From Boswellia sacra (taxonomy: Eukaryota > Streptophyta > Magnoliopsida > Sapindales > Burseraceae), in assembly GCA_013180625.2 (NCBI GenBank), contig SNVD02013583.1, positions 19,039 to 83,038 on the forward strand: a stretch of 64,000 nt of DNA, read 5' to 3'. Shown piece by piece: positions 10,324 to 20,174 of the stretch; the stretch's first letter is position 1, and every line of letters begins with the position of its first letter. Under the pieces are notes generated by a model. It ran no database searches. It saw nothing but the letters and a program-made list of their open reading frames with translations, and was not told the origin of the DNA. Position numbers and translations under genes: made by a program.

Positions 10324-11030
10324 TTCAGGAAAGGGATATAGATCCTTTAAGAGATACATGATCTTCAATTTGATAAAAATGCTTTATGTATCAGTTCTTC
10401 GTCCTTGTCTGAGGAACTATGTGTTATTTTTCTGTATTTCTACAACTTATAATGGACCTTGCCAATGCGTAATTTAAAGGGTTCAATTAAATCAAGATGA
10501 GCTATGCACAGTTTATCTGTTGAAATCATCTAGGAACAAATGATAATTTTTTCAAATAACTTGGGAAGTCAGAAAGGGCAAAAGGAACTCTGCAGTAAGG
10601 TTTAAGTGGAAAGAGATGAAAAGTTTGGTGCATAACTAAACAACAGTCTTTATGCTTCTGTATTTATCTGACAATTGACGTTTGAATCAATAATTGCTTA
10701 AAAAATCTATATTTCAGTTCTTTTAGATATACTATTTTATTTTTGGAGATGAATCAACTTTTTTAGTTTGTTATACGGCTGAGATTTGAATTGGAGTTTC
10801 CACAAAATTTATGTTTAATTGGTATTTTGATTGATTGAATTGTGAATCTGCATAGAGTCTTCTTATTTGTTTAAAATGAGTTGTGTCAATTGATAAGTTA
10901 TTGCAGTGGGGGTTTTGGCCTGGAGATGATATATAAACAAGGACTTGGTAAACTTCATAGTTTAGTGGTTTCCTTCTGAATTTCAAGTGTCAATAACTTC
11001 ATTCTATTTGGCGGTTTCTTTTACATGCAG

Positions 11031-11345
11031 GTGGAGACAGCATTGGCACTTGGTGCAACCCCGCGTCAAGCAACACTTCAGCAGGTGAGAAGGGCTCTGG
11101 TTGTTGCACTTTCTCCAGTGTTGGATAATGCTAAAACTGTGGGTCTCATTTCACTTCCTGGGGCAACGAGTGGCATGATAATGGGAGGAGCATCTCCATT
11201 AGAGGCCATTCAACTACAGATTGTTGTAATGAACATGCTTATCGGTGCATCCACAGTTAGTAGCATCATGCCAACATACCTTTGTTGGCCAGCCTTCTTC
11301 ACCAAAGCATATCAGTTGGAATCTAAGGTCTTCAGTTCAGAGTGA
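11031..11345 (+). pseudogene. Captured last exon of an ALS3/STAR2-type (UPF0014) membrane transporter gene
   Basis: A splice acceptor (TTTTACATGCAG) ends at 11030, and the exon then encodes 104 residues to a TGA at 11343-11345 with no break. It starts VETALALGATPRQATLQQ and contains GASPLEAIQLQIVVMNML and STVSS, then TYLCWPAFFTKAYQLE. This is the conserved C-terminal half of the UPF0014 family, the membrane partner of an ABC-type aluminium-tolerance transporter (ALS3 in Arabidopsis, STAR2 in rice). The N-terminal transmembrane part, over half of the protein, is not found upstream, so it is a fragment. The frame is clean, suggesting recent capture, and any transcript would be chimeric. Confidence 0.8.
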
Positions 11346-11511
11346 GGCTTGCGCATGTGATTTACATGCACCCACTGCTGCTCACTCCCTCGCATGCAAT
11401 GCTTGAAACAGGGGAATAGCATCGATATTTGAGGCCTGCATGTATTCTTTCATATGTAGTATATTACTCTGTTTTGCAATCTTTAATTCTGCTCCCATGA
11501 TTATTCAAAAG

Positions 11512-11795
11512 TTGGAGTATTTTTAAATTGTATTATATCATCTTTCATTTCAAAAATTAACAACATATTATTAAATAAATTAAATCTTTTTGTATGATTT
11601 TTATTTTATTTTTGTTAAATTTATATAAATTAAATATAAGGAAGATTATATATTTTTATAATTGTAGGTTATAATTATTTTATTTAGTATTTAATTTATT
11701 TAATTTGGTATAAAAATAATATTTAATTTATTTAATAATATGTTGTTAATTTTTGAAATGAAAGATAATATAATACAATTTAAAAATACTCCAAA
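11512..11795. mobile_element. Foldback MITE with arms of about 74 bp
   Basis: The left arm (11512-11585) begins TTGGAGTATTTTTAAATTG. The right arm (about 11722-11795) is its near-perfect reverse complement, ending AAAAATACTCCAA. The loop of about 136 bp is AT-rich and non-coding. It lies just inside the right end of the 8514-11954 insertion, after the ALS3-like 3' UTR. Confidence 0.8.
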
Positions 11796-11954
11796 CATAA
11801 ATATAGTATAGTTTAGTATAAAAAATAGAACAGTGTAATGTTTTACCAAACATCCACTATATTAGGTATAGCATTAATTAATATAATATAATATAATATA
11901 ATGCAATGCAATTATTAAAAATAATATTATACAATGTCGTTTATCAAACATGAC

Positions 11955-12196
11955 TTTTTTGCTGTAGTCACCCACAACACTCATTTTCAAATCGGCAACA
12001 TTTTTTTTAGCTAATTAATCTATATTTTATTATGGTTTATACAGCATGTGATATTTTCTTATTAAAAAAACTAAAGTCATTCCAATCAATGAACCATATC
12101 AAATAAAATACTCATATTAGTTAATCATGAGAATGGCATGTAGGTGACTAATATAATTATCCCTGAAGTATATGCAATTGAGCATCGAAAATTTCT
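11955..12196 (+). repeat. SOT array spacer, unit 2, proximal piece (remaining promoter of SOT copy 2)
   Basis: These 242 bp match the last part of spacers 1 and 3 (CACCCA-CACTCATTTTCAAAT, the TATA-like box, GGCATGTAGGTGACTAATATA and GAAAATTTCT before the ATG). Everything further upstream has been displaced by the 8514-11954 insertion, so copy 2 keeps only this short original promoter. Confidence 0.8.
12021..12030 (+). promoter_or_regulatory. TATA-like box of SOT copy 2
   Basis: TATATTTTAT, about 170 bp upstream of the start codon, at the same place as in the other SOT units. Confidence 0.4.
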
Positions 12197-13207
12197 ATGG
12201 AGAACGCAGCCAACTGTGAAGTTGGTTCAGCTGCAGAAGAAAAGCAAAAGAATGAGATTGAAGAACTGCTCTTAAAGCTTCTCAGAGAGAAGAACTGGGA
12301 TAGCACTTACCTCTATCAATACGAAGAGTTTTGGTGTCCAGCTAGGGTTATCCATGGCTTCATCTCCTTCCAAAGGCACTTCCAAGCACGAGATTCAGAC
12401 ATAATACTAGCATCCTTCCCTAAATCTGGCACAACTTGGCTAAAGGCTCTCACTTTTACCATTGTCAATCGGTCACGTTATGCAGTCCAAGACGGCCATC
12501 CCTTGCTCACGACATCCCCTCATGACCTGTTACCTCAACTGGAGCTTCGGTTTCAAACTAAAATGGGCCCCCCTACACTTGAAGATCTCAAAGACAATAT
12601 TACGCCAAGGATCCTCCCGACGCATGCTCCGTATGCTTCACTACCACAATCTATTTTGAATTCCAACGTTCGAATTGTTTATATTTGTAGGAACCCTTTG
12701 GACCAATTCATCTCCCATTGGCATTTCGTGCCTGAGATGCAAGACCAAGACGGGGAGCAGATTTCCCTCGAAGAAGCTTTCGACAAGATGTGTAATGGAG
12801 TCCAAGCGTATGGCCCCATTTGGGAACATATGTTGGGGTATTGGAAGGCCAGCATAGAGCAACCACATAAGATACTGTTCTTGAAATACGAAGTTCTGAA
12901 AGAGGACATTCACTTTTATGCAAAGAAATTGGCGGATTTTATTGGATGTCCATTCTCAAAAGAAGAAGAAAGCCGAGGAGTGATTGAAGAGATATCAAAC
13001 TTCTGTAGTTTTGATAACCTCAAAAATTTGGAGGTGAACAAGAGAAATGACAGAGTCTTTGGCGGCAGCGTTGCAAGGAAGGCCTTCTTTAGGAAAGGGA
13101 AGGTAGGAGATCATACAAATTATTTAAGCCCTTCAATGTCACAACGTTTGGAGGAACTACTGGATGAGAAGTTGCGAGCATATGGTCTCACCTTTAAGAA
13201 ATCATAG
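12197..13207 (+). CDS. Cytosolic sulfotransferase (SOT copy 2), intact, 336 aa
   Basis: A soluble PAPS-dependent sulfotransferase of the plant SOT family, which sulfates small hydroxylated metabolites such as flavonols, hydroxyjasmonates, brassinosteroids or desulfoglucosinolates. The actual acceptor cannot be told. The PAPS loop is FPKSGTTWLK (residues 74-83, Lys76), the catalytic His is His143 in PTHAPYASLP, and the 3'-phosphate-binding block is RNPLDQFIS (165-173, Arg165 and Ser173). The C-terminal nucleotide block is RKGKVGDH (299-306), where most family members have Trp instead of His306. Length and lack of introns fit the family; there is no signal peptide or membrane segment. The ATG is in the shared context GAAAATTTCTATGGAGA and matches the starts of copies 1 and 3. 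It is about 85% identical to copy 3 by eye. Its promoter is cut to about 240 bp by the upstream insertion. Confidence 0.95.
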   Translation: MENAANCEVGSAAEEKQKNEIEELLLKLLREKNWDSTYLYQYEEFWCPARVIHGFISFQRHFQARDSDIILASFPKSGTTWLKALTFTIVNRSRYAVQDGHPLLTTSPHDLLPQLELRFQTKMGPPTLEDLKDNITPRILPTHAPYASLPQSILNSNVRIVYICRNPLDQFISHWHFVPEMQDQDGEQISLEEAFDKMCNGVQAYGPIWEHMLGYWKASIEQPHKILFLKYEVLKEDIHFYAKKLADFIGCPFSKEEESRGVIEEISNFCSFDNLKNLEVNKRNDRVFGGSVARKAFFRKGKVGDHTNYLSPSMSQRLEELLDEKLRAYGLTFKKS

Positions 13208-13356
13208 AGGAAGCTTCAAAAGAATATTATTAGTTGTTGTTTATCATATGATCAAGCTTGTGTCTTGTTTGATCAAAACATTTACTTTTCTTTATTTCAT
13301 GCTGTTTCTGGAGATGTTATGTTGTATTTGGTTTTTATATTATTCCAAGTTTGATT

Positions 13357-13362
13357 AATAAA
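13357..13362 (+). terminator. Polyadenylation signal of SOT copy 2
   Basis: AATAAA, 150 bp after the stop codon, conserved at 38-43 in the preceding unit. SOT copy 3 has lost the matching segment because a later insertion begins about 110 bp after its stop. Confidence 0.45.
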
Positions 13363-14703
13363 CTGACTTTAATATCGTCTAAAAGTCGTGTATATATATA
13401 TATATATATATAAAGAGTATAATTGATTATGCGTGAAACTATGAGGGATAATTTTAAAAAAAAAATAAATCGCATAGGAAATGTCAACAATGCCCTCATG
13501 GTTTCTAATGCTTTCACACGGCTGTGGGAGAATTAGAGTTAATATGTCACTCTATGATTTGGAGAGAAAAGTGGTTACTTCATCCCGCCAATTAACCTTG
13601 GAAGTGTCTATGTATTAATCCCTATAAAATATTGCCAGTTGGCATCAATTTTATGTCCTTCCATAACTCTCGAGTTAGCTAATACCTATCGTTTATAGAA
13701 AAAAAAAATCAACTTACACAATTAGTTTCTGAACTTTAAAAATATGATTATTAAAATAGATTTCATTACAGTAGAGTTCGTAATAATGGAGCCTATATAT
13801 AAAGTTGTTGATTATTTAATTAGATAAATATATTTATCTTTATTAATTTTAAATTTTCAAAATAATTTTATTTTTAAAGAAATGAATGATAACGTGAATT
13901 TTTTAAAATATGATCAGAATATATTTGACATTTCAATGCTTGAAAAGAACTAAAAAAAGAGTTTTTCCTAAAAGTTTCAATTTTGAGCTTCTCTTAGAAG
14001 ACATAAAACAGTTTTTTTAATCACTTATATGTTCTTCTTAAGTGGCAGCCAAACAACATTAAAAAATTTAAAAGAACTTTTGGCATTAAAAGATAAAAGT
14101 TTTTTTACCAATAAAGAAGCTGTAACAAATGTAATCTTCGCTTGTAGAAAAACAAAATATGCAATAAAAACAACAAGAATAGAGCCACACACCCAGTGCT
14201 CCACTAATAATTTTTTTCTTATATTTTGATTAAGTTTCCTCACGTTTAATATATCACTCACAAAATATAAAATAAATTATTTTTTTTTCAATTGTAGGAT
14301 CCATTTGATAAAATAAAATAAAATATTTTATTTTAAAATTGATTAAGTTATTGCCTCCTTAATTTATTTAAAATATTACTTCCCATTGAATATACATAAG
14401 TATAATTTGTAAATATTATTTATTATTTAATTCAATAAAAAATCAATGGATGTCATCTATTTGGAAAAAAATGAACAGTTTAACGGCAATAATGGTGATA
14501 GTATAAAAGCAGATGAACAAAAATAATAAAAGTATTGAATGATACAATAAATTAATATTAAAATCTTTACTTGTTATTTTCAGTTTTACTTTTTTAATTT
14601 TTAATTTTATGTTTCGAGATTGTACTCATTAATCAAAATACATATTAAGCTTCATTGTTGTACACAATGGTAGAGTTACATGATACATGACGTTTATAAT
14701 TTG

Positions 14704-14849
14704 TGTGTGATTATAGTACATCTAATGTACCAATACATCAATTTTTAAAATTATGTAAAAGTTAGTGTTTAAAAGTTATAAATACAATTTTTATAAATTT
14801 ATTTATAATTTTTATGCAAATTTAAAAATTGATAATAACTATGACCCTC
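14704..14849. mobile_element. Short AT-rich MITE in spacer unit 3
   Basis: Occupies the same site as the MITE at 1381-1629, bounded by TATAATTTG (14695-14703) and ACAATTTTG (14850-14858). It contains AGTACATCTAATGTACCAATACATC, a phrase nearly repeated at 34252-34275 in another member. It is shorter than the copy in spacer 1 through internal loss. Confidence 0.5.
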
Positions 14850-15070
14850 ACAATTTTGGTAAATCATAAAGCGGTCCATCTCATGGACATGGGGTAATTA
14901 GCTTTAATTTATTTAAATTTATTTAAATTTTAAAATATTATATCCCTTTCACGTTTGGAATAATATAATAATATATAACACCAATAATTACACTTTTATT
15001 GCTGATAGCGTGTCACGCCAGCTTTCACCTACTACTCATTTTAAAATTGGCAATTTTTTTTAAGCTAACC

Positions 15071-15080
15071 TATATTTTAT
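15071..15080 (+). promoter_or_regulatory. TATA-like box of SOT copy 3
   Basis: TATATTTTAT about 195 bp before the start codon, conserved in all four spacer units. Copy 3 keeps the full upstream spacer, unlike copy 2. Confidence 0.4.
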
Positions 15081-15272
15081 TACGATATTAAACCAGAACC
15101 TTTACATCTGGCATGTGATATTTTGTTATTGAAAAAGCTAAAGTGACTGCGATCAATCGACCATATCAAACAAGAGTTATACTCTTATTAATTAATATTG
15201 AGAGTGGCATTGGCATGTGGGTGACTACTATAATTATCCTGAAGTATACGCAATTGAACATCGAAAATTTCT

Positions 15273-16277
15273 ATGGAGAGCACAACCGGGTATGAAGTTG
15301 GTTCAGCTGCAGAAGAAAAGAATGAGATTGAAGAATTGGTCTCAAAGCTTCCCAGAGAGAGGAACTGGGATGGTACTTACCTCTATCAATACGAAGAGTT
15401 TTGGCATTCATCTAGGGTCATCCATGGCTTCATCTCCTTCCAAAGGCACTTCCAAGCACGAGATTCAGACATAATACTAGCATCCTTCCCTAAATCTGGC
15501 ACAACCTGGCTAAAGGCTCTCACTTTTACCATTGTCAATCGGTCACGTTATGCAATCAAAGACAGCCACCCCTTGCTTACGACATCCCCTCATGACCTGT
15601 TACCTCACCTGGAGCTTGGGTTTCAAACTAAAATGGGCCCTCCTACACTTGAAGATCTAAAGGACAATATTACGCCGAGGATTCTCCCGACGCATGCTCC
15701 GTATGCTTCACTACCACAATCTATTTTGAATTCTAATTGCCATATTGTTTATATTTGCAGGAACCCTTTGGACCAATTCATCTCCCACTGGCATTTCTTG
15801 CTTGAGCTGCAAGACCAAGACAAGAAGCAGATTTCACTCGAAGAAGCTTTCGACAAGATGTGTAATGGAGTCCAAGTGTTTGGCCCCATTTGGGAACATA
15901 TATTGGGGTATTGGAAGGCCAGTATAAAGCAGCCACATAAGATACTATTCCTGAAATACGAAGATCTGAAAGAGGACATCTACTTTAATGCTAAGAAATT
16001 GGCGGATTTTATTGGATGTCCATTCTCAAAGGAAGAAGAAAGCCGAGGAGTGATTGAAGAAATATCAAACTTGTGTAGTTTTGATAACCTCAAAAATTTG
16101 GAGGTAAACAAGAGAAATGACAAAATCTTTGCCGGCAATGCTTCAAGGAAGGCCTTCTTTAGGAAAGGGAAGGTAGGAGATCATACAAATTATTTAAGCC
16201 TTTCAATGTGTCAACGTTTCGAGGAAGTAATGAATGAGAAATTGGCAGCATCTGGTCTTACCTTTAGGAAATCATAG
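15273..16277 (+). CDS. Cytosolic sulfotransferase (SOT copy 3), intact, 334 aa
   Basis: A second intact PAPS-dependent cytosolic sulfotransferase. Motifs: FPKSGTTWLK at residues 72-81 (Lys74), catalytic His141 in PTHAPYASLP, RNPLDQFIS at 163-171, and RKGKVGDH at 297-304, again with His in place of the usual Trp. It lacks the two-residue QK insertion seen near residue 17-18 of copy 2. The start ATG is in the same GAAAATTTCT context. An overlapping frame beginning at 15217 is a shadow. Differences from copy 2 cluster in the first 50 residues, around residues 173-185 (the loop after the SHWHF block, near the acceptor pocket in known SOT structures) and in the last 50. That pattern is compatible with different acceptors. 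The downstream spacer is broken about 110 bp after the stop. Confidence 0.95.
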   Translation: MESTTGYEVGSAAEEKNEIEELVSKLPRERNWDGTYLYQYEEFWHSSRVIHGFISFQRHFQARDSDIILASFPKSGTTWLKALTFTIVNRSRYAIKDSHPLLTTSPHDLLPHLELGFQTKMGPPTLEDLKDNITPRILPTHAPYASLPQSILNSNCHIVYICRNPLDQFISHWHFLLELQDQDKKQISLEEAFDKMCNGVQVFGPIWEHILGYWKASIKQPHKILFLKYEDLKEDIYFNAKKLADFIGCPFSKEEESRGVIEEISNLCSFDNLKNLEVNKRNDKIFAGNASRKAFFRKGKVGDHTNYLSLSMCQRFEEVMNEKLAASGLTFRKS

Positions 16278-16386
16278 TTACCTTCAAAAGCATATATATT
16301 ATTAGAGTGGTTGTTTATAATGCTTGCGTGTTTCTTTGTTTTTATCAAAACATTTTGCACGTTTATGTTGTATTTGGTTTTTAAAA
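16278..16386 (+). repeat. Stub of the SOT spacer after copy 3
   Basis: About 110 bp match the 3' flank of copy 2 (up to TTATGTTGTATTTGGTTTTTA) and then stop. The rest of this spacer resumes at 34013, showing that about 17.6 kb of mobile DNA has accumulated inside it. Confidence 0.75.
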
Positions 16387-16389
16387 TTA

Positions 16390-17172
16390 GATATGGATCC
16401 TCTACTCACCTAATTTCATCTAAGGTTTTGAGGATCTTGTAGCACATGACACTTGTAATATTTAAGGATTAAGATAAAAATAAATATTTTCTTCCTGTAT
16501 ATTTTATCCTCATTTTATATAACCTAAAATAACACAATCATTTTATCCCCGAAACGGATCTTGACCTTTACAAGACTGTTGGTTCTTCATCCTCTCAAGT
16601 TTTCATTCGTTTCAAACTTTCAAATTTTTAAAATACCGTTGGTTCTTCAGTCTCCCCCTGCTTTCGCCTATTTCAATTTTTCAAATACCGCTGACTCTCC
16701 ATCTTCTCTACTTCTCACCAGTTTCAATTCTTATAAATGCCCATTAATTCGATTGTTTCATTCCCCATCCATACCAATTCTTTCAGTTAAAAAAAAAAAA
16801 AATCAATCTCTGTTCAGTAATGATAAATTGATTTTATTTTAATTAAATTCTTGGTGGACAATCGAGGTTTTTTTTAATGAAAGCTTGTCGTGAATCAACA
16901 TTATTGCTACTTCAACAACAAAAAAAATCTCTAGCTTTGCCTGCTAGTAATTCTTCGTTTGAGCGGTCTCAATGCTAAATTTCTAATAATTTTATATGGT
17001 TGTTTAGGGAGAAGATGGATGAGATAAGAAGATTTTAAAAAAATGGCAGTGTTTTAGTTTTTAATAAGAAAAAAATTTAATTAAACAATCTTGACCCTAC
17101 AATATTATAGTTGTCAATTGTCATAAGATTATTAAAGGATTAGGAAATATTAGATGAGGTGGGATCCATGTA
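16390..17172. mobile_element. Candidate non-autonomous DNA element with short inverted ends
   Basis: The left end reads TATGGATCCTCTACTCACCTAATTTCATCT and the right end, reverse complemented, TACATGGATCCCACCTCATCTAATATT, an imperfect inverted repeat of about 27 bp. The interior of roughly 780 bp has no transposase. An open frame at 16561-16842 is low-complexity. The bases from 17173 to 17395 show nothing recognisable. Confidence 0.45.
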
Positions 17173-17395
17173 CTTTAAAACTATATATTCTAAGTATAAT
17201 TAATAGACTGTTCAATTTATTGTCTTAAAGCGAACTAACATTTAGTCGGGAATTTTATGTTGGATTGTATTAAATATAATTTTAAATTAATGGAAATTAG
17301 ATAAAAACAATTCAAAAGTAGATTGTACTTAACTGTTAGCATTTAAACTCTAATCCAATCCAAACAAGAAATTCTATTACTCATACGATAGTTTT

Positions 17396-18206
17396 TGTTA
17401 GGACAATGTCACATGGACCGTCATATATCCTAGTCAAACTATGTGGCATTGACGTGTTGATATTTTGAGAGAAAACAAATCTCACGACATTTTTCTTTTT
17501 ACTTACTTGTTTTAATAGATTCAGTCAATAGTTACTTAACTGGATAATATATTTAGGATTTAGATTTATATTAAGACAGTATTGACCTTCTCTCACTTTA
17601 GGAAATGATTTATTTTGTGATTATTTATTTCATATCCTAATGTGATTTAGCTTTCCTGTATTTGTGAGATATACAAGATAATGACAAATCTAAGAATATC
17701 TTGAAAAGTCCTTGTCTAATAAGGAAAGGTTGCTCGACATATATATAAAAGTCTTCAATCAATATGGGTAATGGTTTTTATGTGCAAGCTTTGTTATTAA
17801 GCTTGAGTAGTGATAAGTCTTCTTTACTTATCATTATCGTGATTGACTCGAAGAGTGTGGTTATCTCTTTTGGGATTTGTAATTCAATTTGGGAGGGACT
17901 CAAATTATGAGCTGTGTAATAAGGAAAGAGTTGGTTTGCCATGGATGGAGTTCTAGGTGATTAGAATGTTGTTGATATAGGATAGGTGAGCGTGAGTGAA
18001 TTGGGGAGTTCATCTTCAATAAAGTCTTAGTCCTTGTAGATGTGAACATTATAGTAAATTGTAGCTTGGCTGCCTATGGATGTAGGCTTGGTTAAACTGA
18101 ACCTCGTAAAACTCCTCTATGCAATTTTGTTTGCAATTTTGTTTCGTTTATTATAACTGCAGTAATTTTGTCCTACGTAACTAAGTCTATAGCTTTAGAA
18201 CTTACA
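17396..18206 (+). repeat. Copia-2 5' LTR (811 bp)
   Basis: Starts TGTTAGGACAATG and ends AGAACTTACA. A CATATATATAAAAG stretch near 17740 is a likely TATA region. Compared with the right LTR it keeps two internal blocks (around 17490-17590 and 17690-17775) that the right LTR lacks. Confidence 0.9.
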
Positions 18207-18208
18207 AT

Positions 18209-18220
18209 TGGTATCAAAGC
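18209..18220 (+). other. Copia-2 primer binding site
   Basis: TGGTATCAAAGC two bases after the 5' LTR, one base different from the standard initiator-Met-tRNA site TGGTATCAGAGC. Confidence 0.85.
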
Positions 18221-18265
18221 AGATCACTAACATACTTGCGCAAATCCTATCATTGTTCTCTAGCT

Positions 18266-20174
18266 ATGGATTTTCATAAGCATGGAGGGTCAATCAGTCA
18301 TCCACCTCTTCTCGATGAAAGCAATAATGGGTACAGGAAGGCTAAGATGAATTTCTTTCTTAAAGCAATTGATGAGAGGGTATGGCAAATTGTTGTTTGT
18401 GGTTGGAGTCCACCTACTCAAGTTAATAAAAAAGGTTTTAGAGTTGTGAAAGAAGAATTGGCTTGGAATCAACAAGATTATAAAGCAGCTCAATGGAATT
18501 CCAAAGCTATTCATTCCCTTTTCAACTCATTCAATCCAAAAGCATTTAGTATTATTTCTTCCTACACTTTAGCCAAAGATGCATAGGAAAGACTTCAAAA
18601 CAAGTATGAAGGGACTACATTAGTCAAACTAAAATCTTGATGCTTGCCTCTCAATTCGAAAAAATCAAAATGCAAGAGGATGAATAGTTTCAGAATTCTA
18701 TGCAAGACTTTGTGAGATAATAAATGTTGCAACCTTGTTAGGGAAGACTTATAGTGATGTTGATGTTGTTCTAAAAATACTCAATTCATTACCTGAGAAA
18801 TATCAAGCCAAAACTATTATTGTTACTAATACTCAAAACCTTGATAAGTTGAAAATTGATGAGCTACTAAGATCCCTCCAGTCTTATGAACTGACATTCA
18901 TGCCACAGATCAAGAAAAAAAAATCTATTACTCTATCAGCCTCCTCATCATAAGCTATTAAAGATGACAACAATTTAGAAATCTCAGATAATCAAGAAGT
19001 TGTTTTAATGGTGAGAAACTTTAAGAAATTTCTTAAGAGAAATTCCAAAAAGAGGAATCAGTTTAAGGGTCAGAAAGAAGAGAAAAATATGGCAGACTTC
19101 AAGAAATTTAACAGAGAATCAAAAAGAAAACTCAAGTGTAGTGCTTTGAATGTTCTATATTCAGACATATCAGGTTTGAATGTGGAAATTTAGAAAAGAA
19201 AGCAAAGGATTCAATGCTATTTGTAGTGACAGTGACTCTAAAAGCAGCAAAGATGGGCATGAACAACAAAATGGTTACATTGCATTTGTTGCATCTGTAT
19301 CAGACAAAGGAAAGGGAGTCATATCAGAGATAACGGAATCAGTCATAATTGAGGTAACTAATGATACTTATACTGTATTTGTTTTTGTTCTGACTTATTA
19401 TAAAGGATTACAGGAAGCCTACGACAATCTTCATCATACCTAGATAATAGAAATCCAAAAGAACAAAGAAAATGAGAACAGAATGTAGGAGTTGATTAGA
19501 AAGATCGAAATTGTCACATGTGAGAAAGTATTTTTGGAAGAAAATATTGTTGAACTTGGCATAATTATTGGGAAACTGAAATTAGAATTTGTTGAGAAAG
19601 ATGAGTTCATAAAAGAGCATAAGGCCTTTATTTATTTTCCGTTAAAAGGAATCAAAAAGCTAGATGAAATTCTAGTTCGGGGAGAAAGAGCAACATCAAG
19701 CATGGATTGGGTTTTGATGATAAAAATCAAGCATCCTCTTAAAAAACAATCTTTGTGAAAGCTTTTGGATCAAACACGTTACTAAAATCAGAGTCCTTAA
19801 AAAGGTCAGAATCATCAAAGTATGATATCTCAAGCAAATCAGAAAATTCACAAAAATCAGGTAAAGGAACCACAAGCTTAGGTAAGCACTCTTCCTCCAA
19901 AAGTTCTAAGAATTCATTGCATAGTGCATCATCACATTTTGTTAAATCCAAAATGTCTGGGACTAGAAAATTTGTGCTAATATGTTACTTTTGTGGTGTT
20001 AAGAGATATATTAGGCCTAGATGTTATAAACTAAACAATCTGTTGTACCAAAATAAACAACAATATAGGCAGTCACCTAACACACGACATAAGCAATCAC
20101 ATAAAGCACAACAGAACTGGGTTGAAAAGAGCACACACAAATGTAATGTTGTAATGTTGCCTTATCTACTTTGA
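18266..20174 (+). pseudogene. Copia-2 gag
   Basis: The start ATG at 18266 opens MDFHKHGGSISHPPLLDES, followed by an N-terminal copia Gag domain open to 18586. Later blocks (DVVLKILNSLPEKYQAKT, ELLRSLQSYE) belong to the conserved UBN2-type Gag core. Lys- and Ser-rich spacer sequence follows. The zinc knuckle near 19980 reads CYFCGVKRYIRPRC, where the His of the CCHC pattern is replaced by Tyr. Stops (for example at 18584 and 18951) and frame changes break it into about six pieces. Gag would form the particle and bind RNA. Confidence 0.85.

Larger units (their letters stand above)
8514..11954. mobile_element. Gene-fragment-carrying DNA-transposon-like insertion upstream of SOT copy 2
   Basis: The SOT spacer is interrupted here by about 3,441 bp. 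The left end reads GGGTATGTTTGATAGTC and the right end, on the opposite strand, GTCATGTTTGATAAACG, a short imperfect terminal inverted repeat. Both flanks are T-runs, so the target duplication cannot be measured. No transposase is visible. The cargo is a pyrimidine-rich leader-like segment (about 8935-9108), intron-like sequence, a 28-bp tandem duplication, and an ALS3-like last exon (11031-11345). A separate foldback MITE (11512-11795) sits near the right end. This looks like a Pack-TYPE non-autonomous element with a transduplicated host gene fragment; the superfamily is not settled. Confidence 0.55.
13208..15272 (+). repeat. SOT array spacer, unit 3 (between copies 2 and 3)
   Basis: This is the only complete spacer with both flanking genes intact, 2,065 bp. 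It aligns with 1-2056 throughout, with small indels, and with 34013-35866. It contains the copy 2 poly(A) signal, an (AT)n run at about 13391-13412, a short MITE at 14704-14849 and a TATA-like box at 15071-15080. Short open frames in it are not conserved as protein between spacers. Confidence 0.85.

Noticed and set aside
12641..12923. Minus-strand frames opposite SOT copy 2 (and the like opposite copy 3)
   Set aside because: Mirror frames of the strongly conserved SOT coding sequence; no family features.
15217..15474. Open frame starting MGDYYNYPEVYAIEHRK overlapping the start of SOT copy 3
   Set aside because: It is out of frame with the sulfotransferase motifs and reads the conserved leader and coding sequence in a shadow frame.
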